Positions 26,864 through 37,432 are shown, counted from the first letter of the stretch. The stretch is DNA of 64,000 bases from Staphylococcus equorum (GCF_029024965.1 NZ_CP118982.1:434001-498000); one strand, 5' to 3'. The notes: a model not told the origin generated them from the letters alone. Translations and numbers: made by a program.

Positions 26864-26878
26864 TTCAATCGCTTACAT
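26864..26878 (-). promoter_or_regulatory. cre-like box in the cid promoter region
   Basis: On the minus strand ATGTAAGCGATTGAA matches the cre consensus at all defined positions but one. It lies 120 bases before cidA. CcpA and CidR are reported to control cidABC jointly in S. aureus, which agrees with its location. Confidence 0.5.
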
Positions 26879-26997
26879 GAAAAAAAGTAATAGGTGTCAT
26901 TGATAATCAATATTTTTATTATATTACGTACGGGCTTATACTAGTATATGTAATCAATAAAACACCAAATAAAAATGACGATAAAGGGATGATAAAA

Positions 26998-27384
26998 ATG
27001 CAGATGTCACTAAAGGTAGTTAGAGTTTTATTTCAAATATTAATGATTATGGCTATTACGTATGCTGGAAATGTCTTGCAAAGTGTTCTGCACATTCCAA
27101 TTGCAGGAAGCATCGTAGGCTTAATCTTATTTTTTCTCTTACTACAATTTAAAATTATCCCATCACAATGGGTTAGTAAAGGTTCGAATTTTTTCTTAAC
27201 AACTATGGTATTTTTCTTTGTACCTTCCGTTGTAGGGGTCATGGATGTCGTATCTGAGATTAATTTAAATTTCATTTTATTCTTCGCAATGATTATTTTA
27301 GGAACTTGCTGTGTTGCTTTAATTTCAGGGTTTATAGCGGAGAAAATGGTTAGAACTACGGAATATGGGAATGGAGAAGATTAG
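26998..27384 (+). CDS. cidA: Holin-like protein CidA
   Basis: A 128-residue membrane protein with four predicted helices, resembling phage holins and implicated in murein hydrolase activity and programmed lysis. It shares [20 protein letters not shown] and [13 protein letters not shown] with S. aureus CidA. The start is ATG 26998, about eight bases after AAAGGG; the ATG at 26989 abuts that site. It abuts cidB without a gap. Confidence 0.94.
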   Translation: MQMSLKVVRVLFQILMIMAITYAGNVLQSVLHIPIAGSIVGLILFFLLLQFKIIPSQWVSKGSNFFLTTMVFFFVPSVVGVMDVVSEINLNFILFFAMIILGTCCVALISGFIAEKMVRTTEYGNGED

Positions 27385-28071
27385 ATGACACTTTTAAATG
27401 CTTTGATAATGATTGTCTTAACAATTGTTATGTATGCTGGAGCTAAAAAATTACAGCAAAAATTTAAAAACCCGTTTTTAAATCCAGCACTCATATCTTC
27501 TATTGGTATTATTACGATCTTGCTTCTATTTAATGTAGATTATCAAGGTTATATGGTTGGCGGTCAATGGATTAATTATCTATTAAACTGTACGGTGGTT
27601 TGTTTAGCTTTTCCGTTATATCAGAACCGTCATAAAATATTAAAACATGCCAATATCATATTCAGTAGTGTCTTCTCAGCAGTGATATTAAACTTTGTGT
27701 TTATATTTTGCTTATTGAAAATATTAGGTTATTCAAGAGAAATTATTATGACGATGTTACCACGCTCTATGACTGCCGCAGTTGGTATAGAAGTTTCAAA
27801 TCAACTGGGCGGGGTAGATACGATTACTGTTATGTTTATCGTCGCGACAGGGTTAATTGGTAGTATATTAGGGTCTTATTTATTAAAAGTGGGAAGATTT
27901 AAGACCGCTATTGCAAAAGGTTTAACGTACGGTAATGCATCTCATGCATTCGGTACGGCACAAGCATTTGAAATAGATGGTGAGTCGGGGGCTTTTAGTT
28001 CTATCGGTATGATTTTAACAGCCGTTTTAAGTTCTATTGTATTACCGATACTCGTCCTCTTATTATATTAA
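27385..28071 (+). CDS. cidB: CidB membrane protein (LrgB family)
   Basis: A 228-residue polytopic membrane protein of the CidB/LrgB family, the partner of CidA in the holin-like export/lysis system. Characteristic segments are [19 protein letters not shown] at about 129 and [19 protein letters not shown] at about 185. Its ATG directly follows the cidA stop (TAGATG), with GGAGAAG inside the cidA end, so the two are coupled. cidC follows after 90 bases. Confidence 0.95.
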   Translation: MTLLNALIMIVLTIVMYAGAKKLQQKFKNPFLNPALISSIGIITILLLFNVDYQGYMVGGQWINYLLNCTVVCLAFPLYQNRHKILKHANIIFSSVFSAVILNFVFIFCLLKILGYSREIIMTMLPRSMTAAVGIEVSNQLGGVDTITVMFIVATGLIGSILGSYLLKVGRFKTAIAKGLTYGNASHAFGTAQAFEIDGESGAFSSIGMILTAVLSSIVLPILVLLLY

Positions 28072-28162
28072 GTTTTAAAACGAACTAGATATTTTACTGC
28101 AAACAACATCAGAAGAATCAACGATTTAAAATGATTGAAATTTGAAAGGAGCTATTTTAAAA

Positions 28163-29905
28163 ATGGCAAAAATTAAAGCAAATGAAGCATTAGTAAAAGC
28201 GTTGCAAGCATGGGATATTGATCATTTATATGGTATTCCAGGAGATTCTATAGATGCAGTCGTAGATAGTTTAAGAACAGTTAGAAATAATATTAAATTT
28301 GTTAATGTTAGACACGAAGAAGTTGCAAGTCTAACTGCTTCAAGTTATACGAAAGTGACTGGCAAAATTGGAGTAGCTTTAAGTATTGGTGGACCTGGTG
28401 TAATTCACTTACTTAACGGTATGTATGATGCGAAAATGGACAATGTACCTCAACTTATTTTAGCTGGTCAAACAGATAGTACAGCTTTAGGTACGAAAGC
28501 ATTCCAAGAAACAGATATTAGCAAATTAGTTGATGACGTGTCAGTCTATAACCGTCAAATATCTGAAAATGACAAAGATATATTTGGTATTGTCAATGAA
28601 GCGATTCGTACTGCATATGAGAAAAAAGGTGTAGCCGTATTAATCTTACCGAATAACTTATTAACAAATAAAGTTAAAGATACAACAAATACAAAAGTGG
28701 ACACTGCACCACCAGCACGTGTAACACCAAAACCACGTAGTATTAAAAAAGCAACTAAGCTTATCAATAAAAGTAAACGTCCGGTAGTACTTGTCGGTAT
28801 GGGTGCTAAGCATGCCAAAGATGAACTACTTCAATTTATTGAAGCGGTGAAAATACCTTCAATTATCACGCTACCTGCGAAAGGTTTATTAGCGGATGCG
28901 CATCCTTATAATATTGGTAATCTAGGTAAAATCGGAACGAAAACATCTTACCAAACAATACAAGATGCCGACCTATTAATCATGATAGGTACGAATTATC
29001 CTTATGTGGATTATTTACCTAAGAAAAATATTAAAGCAATTCAAATTGATAACAATGCTGAAAATATTGGCCACCGTTTTGATGTGAATGTGGGTATTGT
29101 TGGTGACAGTAAATTATCATTGCTACAATTAACAGATTCAGTAAAACATGTATCAGAACGTGATTTCTTAACGAAAACATTAGAAAGAAAAGCAACTTGG
29201 GATGCATGGATGGCAAAAGATTTAGAAGATAACAGTAAACCCATTAGACCAGAACGTCTAATGGATGCAATTAACCAAGTAAGAACAGACGATGCAATCT
29301 TTTCTATTGATGTAGGTACATCAACAGTATGGTCAACACGTTATTTAAATTTAACAGTTAACAATAAATTTATTGTATCTAGTTGGTTAGGTACAATGGG
29401 TTGTGCATTGCCAGGTGCCATTGCTGCTAAAACAGCATACCCTAATCGTCAAGTTGTCGGTATTGCTGGTGATGGTGCATTCCAAATGGTAATGCAAGAC
29501 TTTGCAACAGCAGTACAATATGACTTACCAATGACGTTCTTTGTGTTAAATAATCAACAACTTTCATTTATTAAATACGAACAACAAGCAGCTGGTGAAT
29601 TAGAATATGCAATTAATTTCACTGATATTGATTACGCAAAATTTGCTGAAAGTTGTGGTGGCGTTGGTTACACATTAACTGACCCAAATAGAATTGACGA
29701 AGTAGTTGAAGATGCAATGTCGCAAGACCGTCCAACAATTGTCAACGTGTACGTTGATGAAACTGCAGCACCATTACCAGGCAAGATTGTGATGGATGAA
29801 GCAATGAATTATGGTAAATGGGCATTTAGATCAATTACTGAAGATGGAAAATTAGACCTAGAGGAGTTACCTCCAATGTCAACGGCGGTAAAACGTTTCT
29901 TCTAA
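28163..29905 (+). CDS. cidC: Pyruvate oxidase (pyruvate:menaquinone, acetate-forming)
   Basis: A 580-residue thiamine-diphosphate and FAD enzyme that decarboxylates pyruvate to acetate at the membrane, acidifying glucose-grown cultures and promoting cell death. Motifs are LYGIPGDSIDAVVD at 22-35, the cofactor-activating Glu in RHEEVAS at 50-56, GDGAFQMVMQDFATA (ThDP/Mg site) and NNQQLSFIKYEQ. It matches S. aureus CidC over its full length from memory. The start is ATG 28163 with AAAGGAG eleven bases ahead. It ends the cidABC operon at a terminator followed by a dispersed repeat module. Confidence 0.95.
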   Translation: MAKIKANEALVKALQAWDIDHLYGIPGDSIDAVVDSLRTVRNNIKFVNVRHEEVASLTASSYTKVTGKIGVALSIGGPGVIHLLNGMYDAKMDNVPQLILAGQTDSTALGTKAFQETDISKLVDDVSVYNRQISENDKDIFGIVNEAIRTAYEKKGVAVLILPNNLLTNKVKDTTNTKVDTAPPARVTPKPRSIKKATKLINKSKRPVVLVGMGAKHAKDELLQFIEAVKIPSIITLPAKGLLADAHPYNIGNLGKIGTKTSYQTIQDADLLIMIGTNYPYVDYLPKKNIKAIQIDNNAENIGHRFDVNVGIVGDSKLSLLQLTDSVKHVSERDFLTKTLERKATWDAWMAKDLEDNSKPIRPERLMDAINQVRTDDAIFSIDVGTSTVWSTRYLNLTVNNKFIVSSWLGTMGCALPGAIAAKTAYPNRQVVGIAGDGAFQMVMQDFATAVQYDLPMTFFVLNNQQLSFIKYEQQAAGELEYAINFTDIDYAKFAESCGGVGYTLTDPNRIDEVVEDAMSQDRPTIVNVYVDETAAPLPGKIVMDEAMNYGKWAFRSITEDGKLDLEELPPMSTAVKRFF

Positions 29906-29921
29906 ACTTATATTTTAATTT

Positions 29922-29955
29922 AAAGCTACCAAACTATTTTATGCTTGGTAGCTTT
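29922..29955 (+). terminator. Terminator hairpin after cidC
   Basis: An 11-bp perfect stem AAAGCTACCAA with TTGGTAGCTTT (29922-29932 with 29945-29955). Its T-tail is replaced by CAGAGTG, the start of repeat copy A. Confidence 0.75.
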
Positions 29956-30078
29956 CAGAGTGTCGACAAAGTCTCCGACTTTGTTGGCACTTTTTTTGTG
30001 CACGCTTTCCGCGGGCACAGCCTCAGCCTGTAGTCTTCGGCTAGTGCTTTTCCCGCAGGAGTCGGCACAAATTACTGC
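29956..30078 (+). repeat. Dispersed intergenic module, copy A
   Basis: It begins with CAGAG, then a 14-bp hairpin (29960-29973 with 29977-29990, two G-T pairs) with a T7 tail. A structured 80-base segment follows, with CGCGGG pairing to CCCGC, the core TGTAGTCTTCGGCTAGTGC (30029-30047) and CAGGAGTCGGC (30056-30066). Copies B and C lie at 41778 and 58656. No reading frame is present. The rest of the gap up to 30144 is plain AT-rich DNA. Confidence 0.75.
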
Positions 30079-30144
30079 CATTTTTTACTTAGTATGTTAC
30101 ATAAAATTTTAGCGTTACATATCCTTATACATTAAAGTGGACAC

Positions 30145-30196
30145 TTGAATGACTATTGAGTTAAATGTATAATGATATTCAAATATATACTTTAAT
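30145..30196 (+). promoter_or_regulatory. cadCA promoter with candidate CadC operator
   Basis: A sigma-A promoter reads TTGAAT (30145-30150), 17 bases, TATAAT (30168-30173). A partly symmetrical ATTCAAATATATACTTTAAT at 30177-30196 covers the expected start of transcription and keeps the TCAAATA half-site that I recall from the pI258 cad operator. Confidence 0.6.
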
Positions 30197-30211
30197 GAGA
30201 GGTTGGAGGAT

Positions 30212-30580
30212 ATGAATAAAAATGAAACGTGTGAAGTTTTCTGTTATGACGAAAAAAAGGTTAATAAAGTACAGCATGATTTACAAAATATAGATATTTC
30301 CGGTGTTTCTCAACTTTTGAAAGCAATCGCAGACGAAAATAGAGCTAAAATTACTTATGCTTTATGTCAGGAAGAAGAATTATGTGTATGCGATATCTCA
30401 AATATCATTGGTGTGACGATCGCAAATGCCTCTCATCATCTTCGTACGCTTAATAAACAAGGGATACTCAAGTTTAGAAAAGAAGGGAAAATGGCTTTCT
30501 ATTCGCTGGATGATGAACATATCAAGCAGATTATGATGATGGAATTAACGCATAGGAAAGAAGTGAGCGCTAATGTCTGA
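30212..30580 (+). CDS. cadC: ArsR/SmtB-family cadmium-sensing repressor
   Basis: A 122-residue dimeric winged-helix repressor released from DNA by Cd, Pb or Zn. All four thiolate ligands of the pI258 protein are present at the same numbers: Cys7 and Cys11 (TCEVFC), Cys58 and Cys60 (ELCVCD). The recognition helix is [18 protein letters not shown]. The start is ATG 30212 by match with pI258 CadC, although GGAGG is only two bases away. Its end overlaps cadA by eight bases. CadC and CadA together form an inducible efflux cassette. Confidence 0.95.
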   Translation: MNKNETCEVFCYDEKKVNKVQHDLQNIDISGVSQLLKAIADENRAKITYALCQEEELCVCDISNIIGVTIANASHHLRTLNKQGILKFRKEGKMAFYSLDDEHIKQIMMMELTHRKEVSANV

Positions 30581-32747
30581 GCAGCAAGACAAAGTAACAA
30601 ATAAAGAAAGTAGTACATATCGAGTACAGGGTTTTTCATGTGCCAATTGCGCAGGGAAGTTTGAAAATAATGTTAAAAAACTGCCTAATGTACACGATGC
30701 AAGTGTTAATTTTGGTGCCTCTCAAATCTCTGTGCAGGGTGAAGCAAGTATTGAAGAATTGGAAAAAGCCGGTGCATTTGAAAATTTAAAAGTAATACCA
30801 AAAACAACAACACGTACAACTTCGGATTCAAAAGATGAACAAAAAGAAAACATTCCGTTTTATAAGAAACATAGTATATTAATCTATTCGGCATTATTTA
30901 TGTCGCTGGGTTTTATTTCTATGTTTATTAATGGAAATGAAAATATTATAACGGCGCTTTTATTTATTACATCAATGATTGTCGGCGGCGCTTCCATGAT
31001 AACAACTGGTCTCAAGAATTTGATTCAATTAGAGTTCGATATGAGAACATTGATGACAATTGCTGTTATAGGTGGTGTCATTATCGGTGAATGGGCAGAG
31101 GTATCAGTTGTGGTGATTCTATTTTCGATTAGCGAATCATTAGAGCGATTCTCCATGGATCGAGCCAGAGCATCGATTACTTCATTGATGGATGTTGCCC
31201 CGAATAAGGCTTTAATCAAACGTGATAACCAAGAAATGACTGTACATGTTGATGATATTGTCGTTGGGGATGTTATGATTGTAAAACCAGGTCAAAAAAT
31301 TGCGATGGACGGTATTATAATTGATGGCTACTCATCAATTAATCAAGCAGCAATCACTGGTGAATCTGTCCCAGTTGAAAAGTATAAAGATGATGATGTG
31401 TATGCAGGCACACTAAATGAAGAAGGATTTCTAGAAGTAAAAATTACAAAACGAGTTGAAGATACCACAATATCCAAAATTATACATCTCGTGGAGGAAG
31501 CACAAGCAGAACGTGCACCGTCACAAGCATTTGTAGATAAATTTGCAAAATACTATACACCTGTGATCATAATGATTGCGGCAATGGTTGCTTTATTGCC
31601 ACCACTATTCTTTGAAGCAAGTTGGGATAAATGGGTATATCAAGGGCTTGCAGTTCTTGTGGTTGGATGCCCGTGTGCCCTTGTTATTTCTACACCAATA
31701 GCCATAGTATCGGCAATAGGTAATGCTGCGAAGAAAGGTGTACTTGTCAAAGGTGGTATTTACTTAGAAGAAATCGGAGCACTGAAAGCAATTGCATTTG
31801 ATAAAACAGGCACTTTGACTAGAGGCGTTCCAGTCGTGACTGATTTCAAAGTTATCAATAATCGAGTGGATGAACGTGAAATAATGTCCATTATTACTGC
31901 ATTAGAATATCGATCCCAACATCCATTGGCTTCTGCAATTATGAGTAAAGCGAATGCTGAACACATATCTTATTCAGATCTTATTGTAGAAGATTTTTCT
32001 TCTATTACAGGTAAAGGTATAAAAGGTAGAATAGATGGTCGTATGACTTACGTTGGGAATTCAAAAATGTTTTCAGAGTTATTAACTGCAAATAACTCTG
32101 AAAATAAACTTAGAAATTTAATTTCTTCTCTTCAAGAGCAAGGTAAAACAGTGATGCTAGCAGGAACGGATAAAGGTGTTGAAGCCATAATTGCTGTTGC
32201 TGATGAAGTGCGAGAAACGAGCCAACAAGCACTGCACAAACTACATCAGGTAAGTATTGAAAACACTGTCATGTTAACAGGTGATAACCAGAATACTGCG
32301 GGGGCGATTGGTAATCAAGTTGGTGTTACAGATATAAAAGCAGAACTTCTACCTGAAGATAAACTTAAAGTGATTAAACAATTAAAATCCAAATATAAAC
32401 GCGTGGCTATGGTTGGAGATGGTGTCAATGATGCGCCAGCTTTAGCAGCTTCGACAGTCGGTGTCGCTATGGGCGGAGCAAGCACGGATGTAGCACTTGA
32501 GACGGCAGATGTAGTATTGATGGGAGATGATTTGAATAAGCTGCCATTTACGATTAAACTGAGCCGTAAAACGCTGAATATCATAAAAGCGAATATTACT
32601 TTTGCAATAATAATAAAAATTATTGCATTGCTTTTAGTTATTCCAGGATGGTTAACACTTTGGATCGCGATACTTTCAGATATGGGTGCAACGCTACTTG
32701 TGGCATTGAATGGTATGAGACTAATGCGAGTTAAAGAAGATGAGTAA
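30573..32747 (+). CDS. cadA: Cadmium/zinc/lead-exporting P1B-type ATPase
   Basis: A 724-residue membrane pump expelling Cd2+, Zn2+ and Pb2+ at the cost of ATP. In order it has a single heavy-metal-associated domain with Cys23 and Cys26 (SCANC), membrane helices, the actuator TGES, the membrane CPC at 366-368, the phosphorylation site DKTGTLT with Asp410, and the hinge GDGVND. Length and order match plasmid pI258 CadA (727). ATG 30573 overlaps the end of cadC, indicating coupling. No plasmid or IS genes adjoin this copy, so it looks chromosomally settled. Confidence 0.95.
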   Translation: MSEQQDKVTNKESSTYRVQGFSCANCAGKFENNVKKLPNVHDASVNFGASQISVQGEASIEELEKAGAFENLKVIPKTTTRTTSDSKDEQKENIPFYKKHSILIYSALFMSLGFISMFINGNENIITALLFITSMIVGGASMITTGLKNLIQLEFDMRTLMTIAVIGGVIIGEWAEVSVVVILFSISESLERFSMDRARASITSLMDVAPNKALIKRDNQEMTVHVDDIVVGDVMIVKPGQKIAMDGIIIDGYSSINQAAITGESVPVEKYKDDDVYAGTLNEEGFLEVKITKRVEDTTISKIIHLVEEAQAERAPSQAFVDKFAKYYTPVIIMIAAMVALLPPLFFEASWDKWVYQGLAVLVVGCPCALVISTPIAIVSAIGNAAKKGVLVKGGIYLEEIGALKAIAFDKTGTLTRGVPVVTDFKVINNRVDEREIMSIITALEYRSQHPLASAIMSKANAEHISYSDLIVEDFSSITGKGIKGRIDGRMTYVGNSKMFSELLTANNSENKLRNLISSLQEQGKTVMLAGTDKGVEAIIAVADEVRETSQQALHKLHQVSIENTVMLTGDNQNTAGAIGNQVGVTDIKAELLPEDKLKVIKQLKSKYKRVAMVGDGVNDAPALAASTVGVAMGGASTDVALETADVVLMGDDLNKLPFTIKLSRKTLNIIKANITFAIIIKIIALLLVIPGWLTLWIAILSDMGATLLVALNGMRLMRVKEDE

Positions 32748-33084
32748 CATTTAAATAGATAATTTTTTCGTCAAACAATAAAAGCGAGTATTATCGAACA
32801 GTTTCGAGAAAGCACAATTCTTGGCTGAAACGTCCTTCTTCCAGAATATAAGTTAAAAGTTTAATTTCTCAAAATTGATATTGAGAGATTAAGCTTTTTT
32901 GTATACAATTACAGCGTAAAATATGAATAGAAGTGAGTACACTGTTCTCTGTTACTAGTCTATATATTAGGAGCTTTGTATAAAAAATTAACATGAGTGC
33001 TTATTTCGCATAAAATAGGCTATATAAGTATATAAATAGCAAATAGCGACGAATGCAAGTTTGAGAGAAGAAAGGAAGAACGTG
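32748..33084. other. Gap between cadA and the YfcC gene
   Basis: It holds an intrinsic terminator at 32856-32902: a 17-bp stem with two G-T pairs (32856-32872 with 32881-32897) and a T-run. The remainder is AT-rich leader DNA with no frame or RNA that I can support. Confidence 0.75.
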
Positions 33085-34479
33085 ATGTTTAAATCATTTT
33101 TTAAATCAAATCGTTTTAAAACACCACATACATATGCATTATTATTAATAATAATTGCTTTTTCAAGCTTACTTACATACATAATTCCGGCGGGGGAGTT
33201 TGCACGTGAGAAAAAAGATGGACAAACTCTAGTTGTTTCAGGATCTTATCAAGAAGTAGAACAGCATGGTGTATCATTTTTCGATATATTTCGTGCGATA
33301 CCTGAAGGATTAATTAGTGGTGGAGAAATTGTATTTTACATCTTTTTAGTAGGTGGCGCCTTCGGTATCGTACATAAGACGGGTGCATTTGAAAATGGTG
33401 TCAATAAAGCGATGCAAGCATTAGGAACGTATAAAGGGCTTATGATTCCTTTAACAATGACTATCTTTTCTATTCTAGGATTTTCTATTGGACTAGCAGA
33501 AGAAACGATTATTTTCGTGCCAATTGGTATCATTATTGCCCGAACATTAGGCTATGATGCGCTTACAGGTGCTGCTATGGTAATACTTGGGGCAGCTAGT
33601 GGATTTATAGGTGGTATGCTCAATCCATTTACAGTCGGTGTAGCGCAATCTGTAGCTGAATTACCCATGTTTTCAGGTTGGGGGCTACGGACAATCATCT
33701 ATCTGTTTATTTTAAGCGCCGCGATAATGACAGTAATGCTTTATGCTCGAAAAGTTAAGAAGGATAAAACTAAAAGTCTTGTTTATGAATTGGAAGAAGC
33801 AGAAAGTAATCTAGAAACCCAAATGTCCACACCACGCTTTACAAAAAGACAGGCAATAGGTTTAGGTTTAATCGTTGCAGCGATTGTATTAAACGTATAT
33901 GGTATTTTTACTTATGGTTGGTCATTTAATGAAATGAGTGCGAACTTTTTACTAGCAGGTTTATTAGCAGGTTTCATTGGTGGTCTAGGGATGAATGGCA
34001 CTTTCGATGCAATGATTGAAGGTATGAAAGATATACTATTTGGAGCAATGATTGTCGGCTTTGCTAAAGGTATTATTGTGATTTTAGAGAATGGTCAAGT
34101 CATCGATACAATTGTATATGGCATGACAACTTTATTAGCAGATATACCTTCTTCAATGGTAATCATAGCAATGTTTATATTACAATTTTGCTTGAATTTC
34201 TTTATACCATCAGGTTCAGGCCAAGCATTAACAACAATGCCCTTAATGGTACCTATATCTGACTTATTAAATATTAATAGACAAGTTACTGTGCTTGCCT
34301 TCCAATATGGAGATGCGATTAGTAATGTTTTATTCCCAACGTCGGCAATACTCATGGGCGCGTTAGCTGTTGGGAAAATTACTTACACACAATGGCTGAA
34401 ATTTGCGTGGAAATTAATCGTGATATGGGTAGTGATTTGTAGTATCGGGATGTCTATTGCATTAATAATCGGCTACTGA
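33085..34479 (+). CDS. YfcC/DcuC-family transporter
   Basis: A 464-residue membrane protein with about twelve helices, of the YfcC branch of the C4-dicarboxylate/basic amino acid carrier superfamily. Recognisable segments are YIIPAGEFAREKKDG near residue 32, LGFSIGLAEETIIFVPIG at about 138 and FFIPSGSGQALTTMPLMVP at about 375. The start is taken as ATG 33085, eight bases after AAAGGAAG; GTG 33082 also fits. The substrate is unknown; relatives are annotated as arginine/ornithine or dicarboxylate carriers. It stands alone between cadA and ptsG. Confidence 0.78.
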   Translation: MFKSFFKSNRFKTPHTYALLLIIIAFSSLLTYIIPAGEFAREKKDGQTLVVSGSYQEVEQHGVSFFDIFRAIPEGLISGGEIVFYIFLVGGAFGIVHKTGAFENGVNKAMQALGTYKGLMIPLTMTIFSILGFSIGLAEETIIFVPIGIIIARTLGYDALTGAAMVILGAASGFIGGMLNPFTVGVAQSVAELPMFSGWGLRTIIYLFILSAAIMTVMLYARKVKKDKTKSLVYELEEAESNLETQMSTPRFTKRQAIGLGLIVAAIVLNVYGIFTYGWSFNEMSANFLLAGLLAGFIGGLGMNGTFDAMIEGMKDILFGAMIVGFAKGIIVILENGQVIDTIVYGMTTLLADIPSSMVIIAMFILQFCLNFFIPSGSGQALTTMPLMVPISDLLNINRQVTVLAFQYGDAISNVLFPTSAILMGALAVGKITYTQWLKFAWKLIVIWVVICSIGMSIALIIGY

Positions 34480-34589
34480 TTGCACATCATAGTGAAAAGA
34501 AGTTATAACATTTTGAAAAATAGAATGCGAATGGATATTGTATAAATTTTTGAAATAGTATATACTAAATTAAAACAAATCGTCATATT

Positions 34590-34662
34590 GCGTGTTACTG
34601 GTTAGGCAGGCATGAGCAAACAAAGCGACTATCAGGAATAGTCTGTTTGCTCATGCCTTTTT
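34590..34662 (+). promoter_or_regulatory. GlcT-type RAT antiterminator overlapping a terminator, ptsG leader
   Basis: The RAT-like segment GCGTGTTACTGGTTAGGCAGG begins at about 34590 and overlaps the 5' arm of a perfect 15-bp terminator stem (34608-34622 with 34644-34658) followed by five T. TGTTACTG followed by GCAGGCATGAG closely resembles the B. subtilis ptsG leader bound by GlcT. Glucose would let GlcT stabilise the RAT and permit read-through into ptsG. Confidence 0.82.
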
Positions 34663-34706
34663 GTGTGCGTTTTGGCGAAAAAGATAGAGAAGGGATGTTT
34701 TTGTGT

Positions 34707-36740
34707 ATGTTTAAAAAGTTTTTTGGACAATTGCAACGTATTGGTAAAGCGTTAATGTTACCAGTCGCAATTTTACCAGCTGCTGGTTTATTACTAGCAA
34801 TTGGGACAGCAATTCAAGGGGAGTCCTTACAACAATACCTTCCATTTATACAAAATGGAGGAATTCAAAGTATCGGTGAGATGATGGCTGGCGCAGGTGG
34901 TATTATATTCGATAACTTGCCAATCATATTTGCGATGGGTGTTGCAATCGGGTTAGCTGGTGGTGACGGCGTTGCAGCTATTGCTGCGTTTGTCGGCTAT
35001 ATCATTATGAATAAAACGATGGGCGCATTTTTACATGTGTCACCAGATAATGTAAATGATGCAGCGAGTGGTTATGCGAGTGTATTAGGTATACCAACAT
35101 TACAAACAGGGGTGTTTGGCGGTATTATCATTGGGGCGCTTGCTGCTTGGTGTTATAACAAATTCTTTAATATTTCATTACCATCATATTTAGGGTTCTT
35201 TGCTGGTAAACGTTTTGTGCCAATTATGATGGCACTGACTTCTTTTGTATTAGCATTCCCGATGGCTTTAATATGGCCAACAATTCAAACAGGATTAAAT
35301 GGATTTAGTGAAGGGTTACTTGATGCCAATACAGGTTTATCTGTATTCTTATTCGGTTTTATCAAACGTTTATTAATACCGTTTGGTTTACATCACATTT
35401 TCCACGCACCGTTTTGGTTTGAATTTGGTTCATGGACAAACGCAGCAGGAGATATTATTCGTGGTGACCAACGTATCTTTATAGAACAAATTCGTGAAGG
35501 AAGTCATTTAACAGCTGGTAAATTTATGCAGGGTGAATTCCCGGTAATGATGTTTGGCTTACCTGCAGCAGCTTTGGCTATTTATCATACAGCGAAACCT
35601 GGAAGTAAGAAAGTTGTGGCTGGTTTGATGGGTTCTGCAGCTTTAACTTCGTTCTTAACAGGGATTACGGAACCATTAGAATTCTCATTCTTATTCGTAG
35701 CGCCATTATTATTCTTTATTCATGCAATACTGGATGGTTTAGCGTTCTTAACTATGTATCTATTAGACGTGCATTTAGGATATACATTCTCAGGTGGTTT
35801 TATAGACTTTGTATTATTAGGCGTGTTACCGAACCAAACAAATTGGTGGCTTGTGATTCCAGTAGGACTGGTATACGCAGTAATTTACTACTTTGTATTC
35901 CGATTCTTAATCACAAAATTCAATTATAAAACGCCTGGTCGTGAAGACAAGCAAGTTGAAGCTTCTACAGCAACAGCGAGTGAATTACCATTTGAAGTAT
36001 TAGATGCAATGGGTGGCCAAGAGAATATTAAACATCTTGATGCTTGTATCACACGCCTACGTGTTGAAGTGAAAGAGAAGAGTAAGGTCGATGTTGCTGG
36101 ATTGAAAGAATTGGGTGCTTCTGGCGTGCTTGAAGTAGGTAATAATATGCAAGCAATATTCGGTCCTAAATCCGATCAAATCAAGCATGATATGGCTATG
36201 ATTATGAAAGGTGAAATTACAAAACCAACTGAAACAACAGTACCAGTTGAAGACGATAATAAAGTTACACATATGGATGATTTGGATGAAGTGGAAATTT
36301 ACTCACCAGGTAAAGGTCAAATCATACCTTTATCAGAAGTACCTGACCAAGTGTTCGCTCAAAAAATGATGGGTGATGGTGTAGGATTTGTTCCTGAAGA
36401 TGGAGAGATTGTGGCACCATTTGACGGTACAGTAAAAACAATATTCCCTACAAAACATGCGATTGGTATAGAGTCAGATGAAGGTATAGAATTACTTATT
36501 CATATTGGTATTGATACTGTTAAATTAGATGGTTCTGGCTTTGAAAGTATGGTGAGTACAGGAGACACAATTAAAAAAGGTCAAAAGCTAATGCAAGTTG
36601 ATTTAGACTATATTAAAGCAAATGCACCTAGTATTGTGACACCATTGATATTAACAAACTTAGAAAATCGTACACTTGAAATAACTGATGTATCAGAAGT
36701 GAAATCACAACAATTGATTATGACAGTTAAACAAGACTAA
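34707..36740 (+). CDS. ptsG: Glucose-specific PTS enzyme IICBA
   Basis: A 677-residue membrane permease that phosphorylates glucose during uptake. Domains in order: IIC with about ten helices (1-415), IIB with the phosphocysteine Cys447 in [10 protein letters not shown], a Pro/Thr linker, and IIA with the phosphohistidine His599 in [10 protein letters not shown]. The start is ATG 34707, matching the length of S. aureus PtsG; TTG 34701 and ATG 34695 are in frame and somewhat nearer the GAAGGG site. The leader carries a GlcT antiterminator. The IIBA linker and IIA surface diverge most from the S. aureus protein. Confidence 0.95.
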   Translation: MFKKFFGQLQRIGKALMLPVAILPAAGLLLAIGTAIQGESLQQYLPFIQNGGIQSIGEMMAGAGGIIFDNLPIIFAMGVAIGLAGGDGVAAIAAFVGYIIMNKTMGAFLHVSPDNVNDAASGYASVLGIPTLQTGVFGGIIIGALAAWCYNKFFNISLPSYLGFFAGKRFVPIMMALTSFVLAFPMALIWPTIQTGLNGFSEGLLDANTGLSVFLFGFIKRLLIPFGLHHIFHAPFWFEFGSWTNAAGDIIRGDQRIFIEQIREGSHLTAGKFMQGEFPVMMFGLPAAALAIYHTAKPGSKKVVAGLMGSAALTSFLTGITEPLEFSFLFVAPLLFFIHAILDGLAFLTMYLLDVHLGYTFSGGFIDFVLLGVLPNQTNWWLVIPVGLVYAVIYYFVFRFLITKFNYKTPGREDKQVEASTATASELPFEVLDAMGGQENIKHLDACITRLRVEVKEKSKVDVAGLKELGASGVLEVGNNMQAIFGPKSDQIKHDMAMIMKGEITKPTETTVPVEDDNKVTHMDDLDEVEIYSPGKGQIIPLSEVPDQVFAQKMMGDGVGFVPEDGEIVAPFDGTVKTIFPTKHAIGIESDEGIELLIHIGIDTVKLDGSGFESMVSTGDTIKKGQKLMQVDLDYIKANAPSIVTPLILTNLENRTLEITDVSEVKSQQLIMTVKQD

Positions 36741-36763
36741 ATAATCATATTATATAGCATCTC

Positions 36764-36802
36764 AAACAGTTCGAATTGATAAGAATTCGAACTGTTTTTT
36801 AT
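36764..36802 (+). terminator. Intrinsic terminator after ptsG
   Basis: A 13-bp perfect stem AACAGTTCGAATT (36765-36777 with 36784-36796) and a run of T. Confidence 0.9.
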
Positions 36803-36883
36803 TTTACAAAATAAAATGTTGAAATATTCTGAAATTATAAATATCATAGGAGTTATGATTATATTAAAAATGAGGGTGAAATT

Positions 36884-37432
36884 ATGAACTATAGACCATC
36901 AATGCAAGTGATGCCCAAAGTAACACTTGTGCCACCAGAGTCAAATATGGCTGAAGCATTATATCAAACAATTAAAGAAAATTTTTCACACTTAGAACCA
37001 TTTCTAGAATTTATTACAGAAGATGTCACAGTACAAGACGAAAGTGCATATTTGACAATGATGATTCAACAACATGCAGACAATACAGGTCGTTTATTTC
37101 TTATTTATTATGAAGATGATCTTATAGGTACCATAGATTTACATAAAATAGATACGAAGAATCGCAAAGCAGAAATTGGTTATTGGATTGCTGAAGATTA
37201 TACAGGTAAGCAAATTACAACGACGTGCGTGAAGTATATGTGCCATTATGCATTTGAAACGTTAAGCTTAAATAAATTGACTATTTTAGCCGATGTTCGA
37301 AATATACCAAGCAATAAAGTTGCTGAAAAAGTTGGCTTTTCTTTTGTTGCTACAGATTATCAAGATGTATTCGATGGAGAAATATTTAGAGATATGAACC
37401 GTTATATATTATTAAAAGAACAGTTCCACTAG
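36884..37432 (+). CDS. GNAT acetyltransferase, RimJ/RimL type
   Basis: A 182-residue acetyl-CoA-dependent N-acetyltransferase. The central strand and acetyl-CoA loop read AEIGYWIAEDYTGKQITT (about 105-122) and the family finish NIPSNKVAEKVGF is at about 146-158. The start ATG follows GAGGGTG. It lies six bases before the glyoxalase-type region and is probably co-transcribed with it and the desulfhydrase gene. The acceptor amine is unknown. Confidence 0.82.
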   Translation: MNYRPSMQVMPKVTLVPPESNMAEALYQTIKENFSHLEPFLEFITEDVTVQDESAYLTMMIQQHADNTGRLFLIYYEDDLIGTIDLHKIDTKNRKAEIGYWIAEDYTGKQITTTCVKYMCHYAFETLSLNKLTILADVRNIPSNKVAEKVGFSFVATDYQDVFDGEIFRDMNRYILLKEQFH

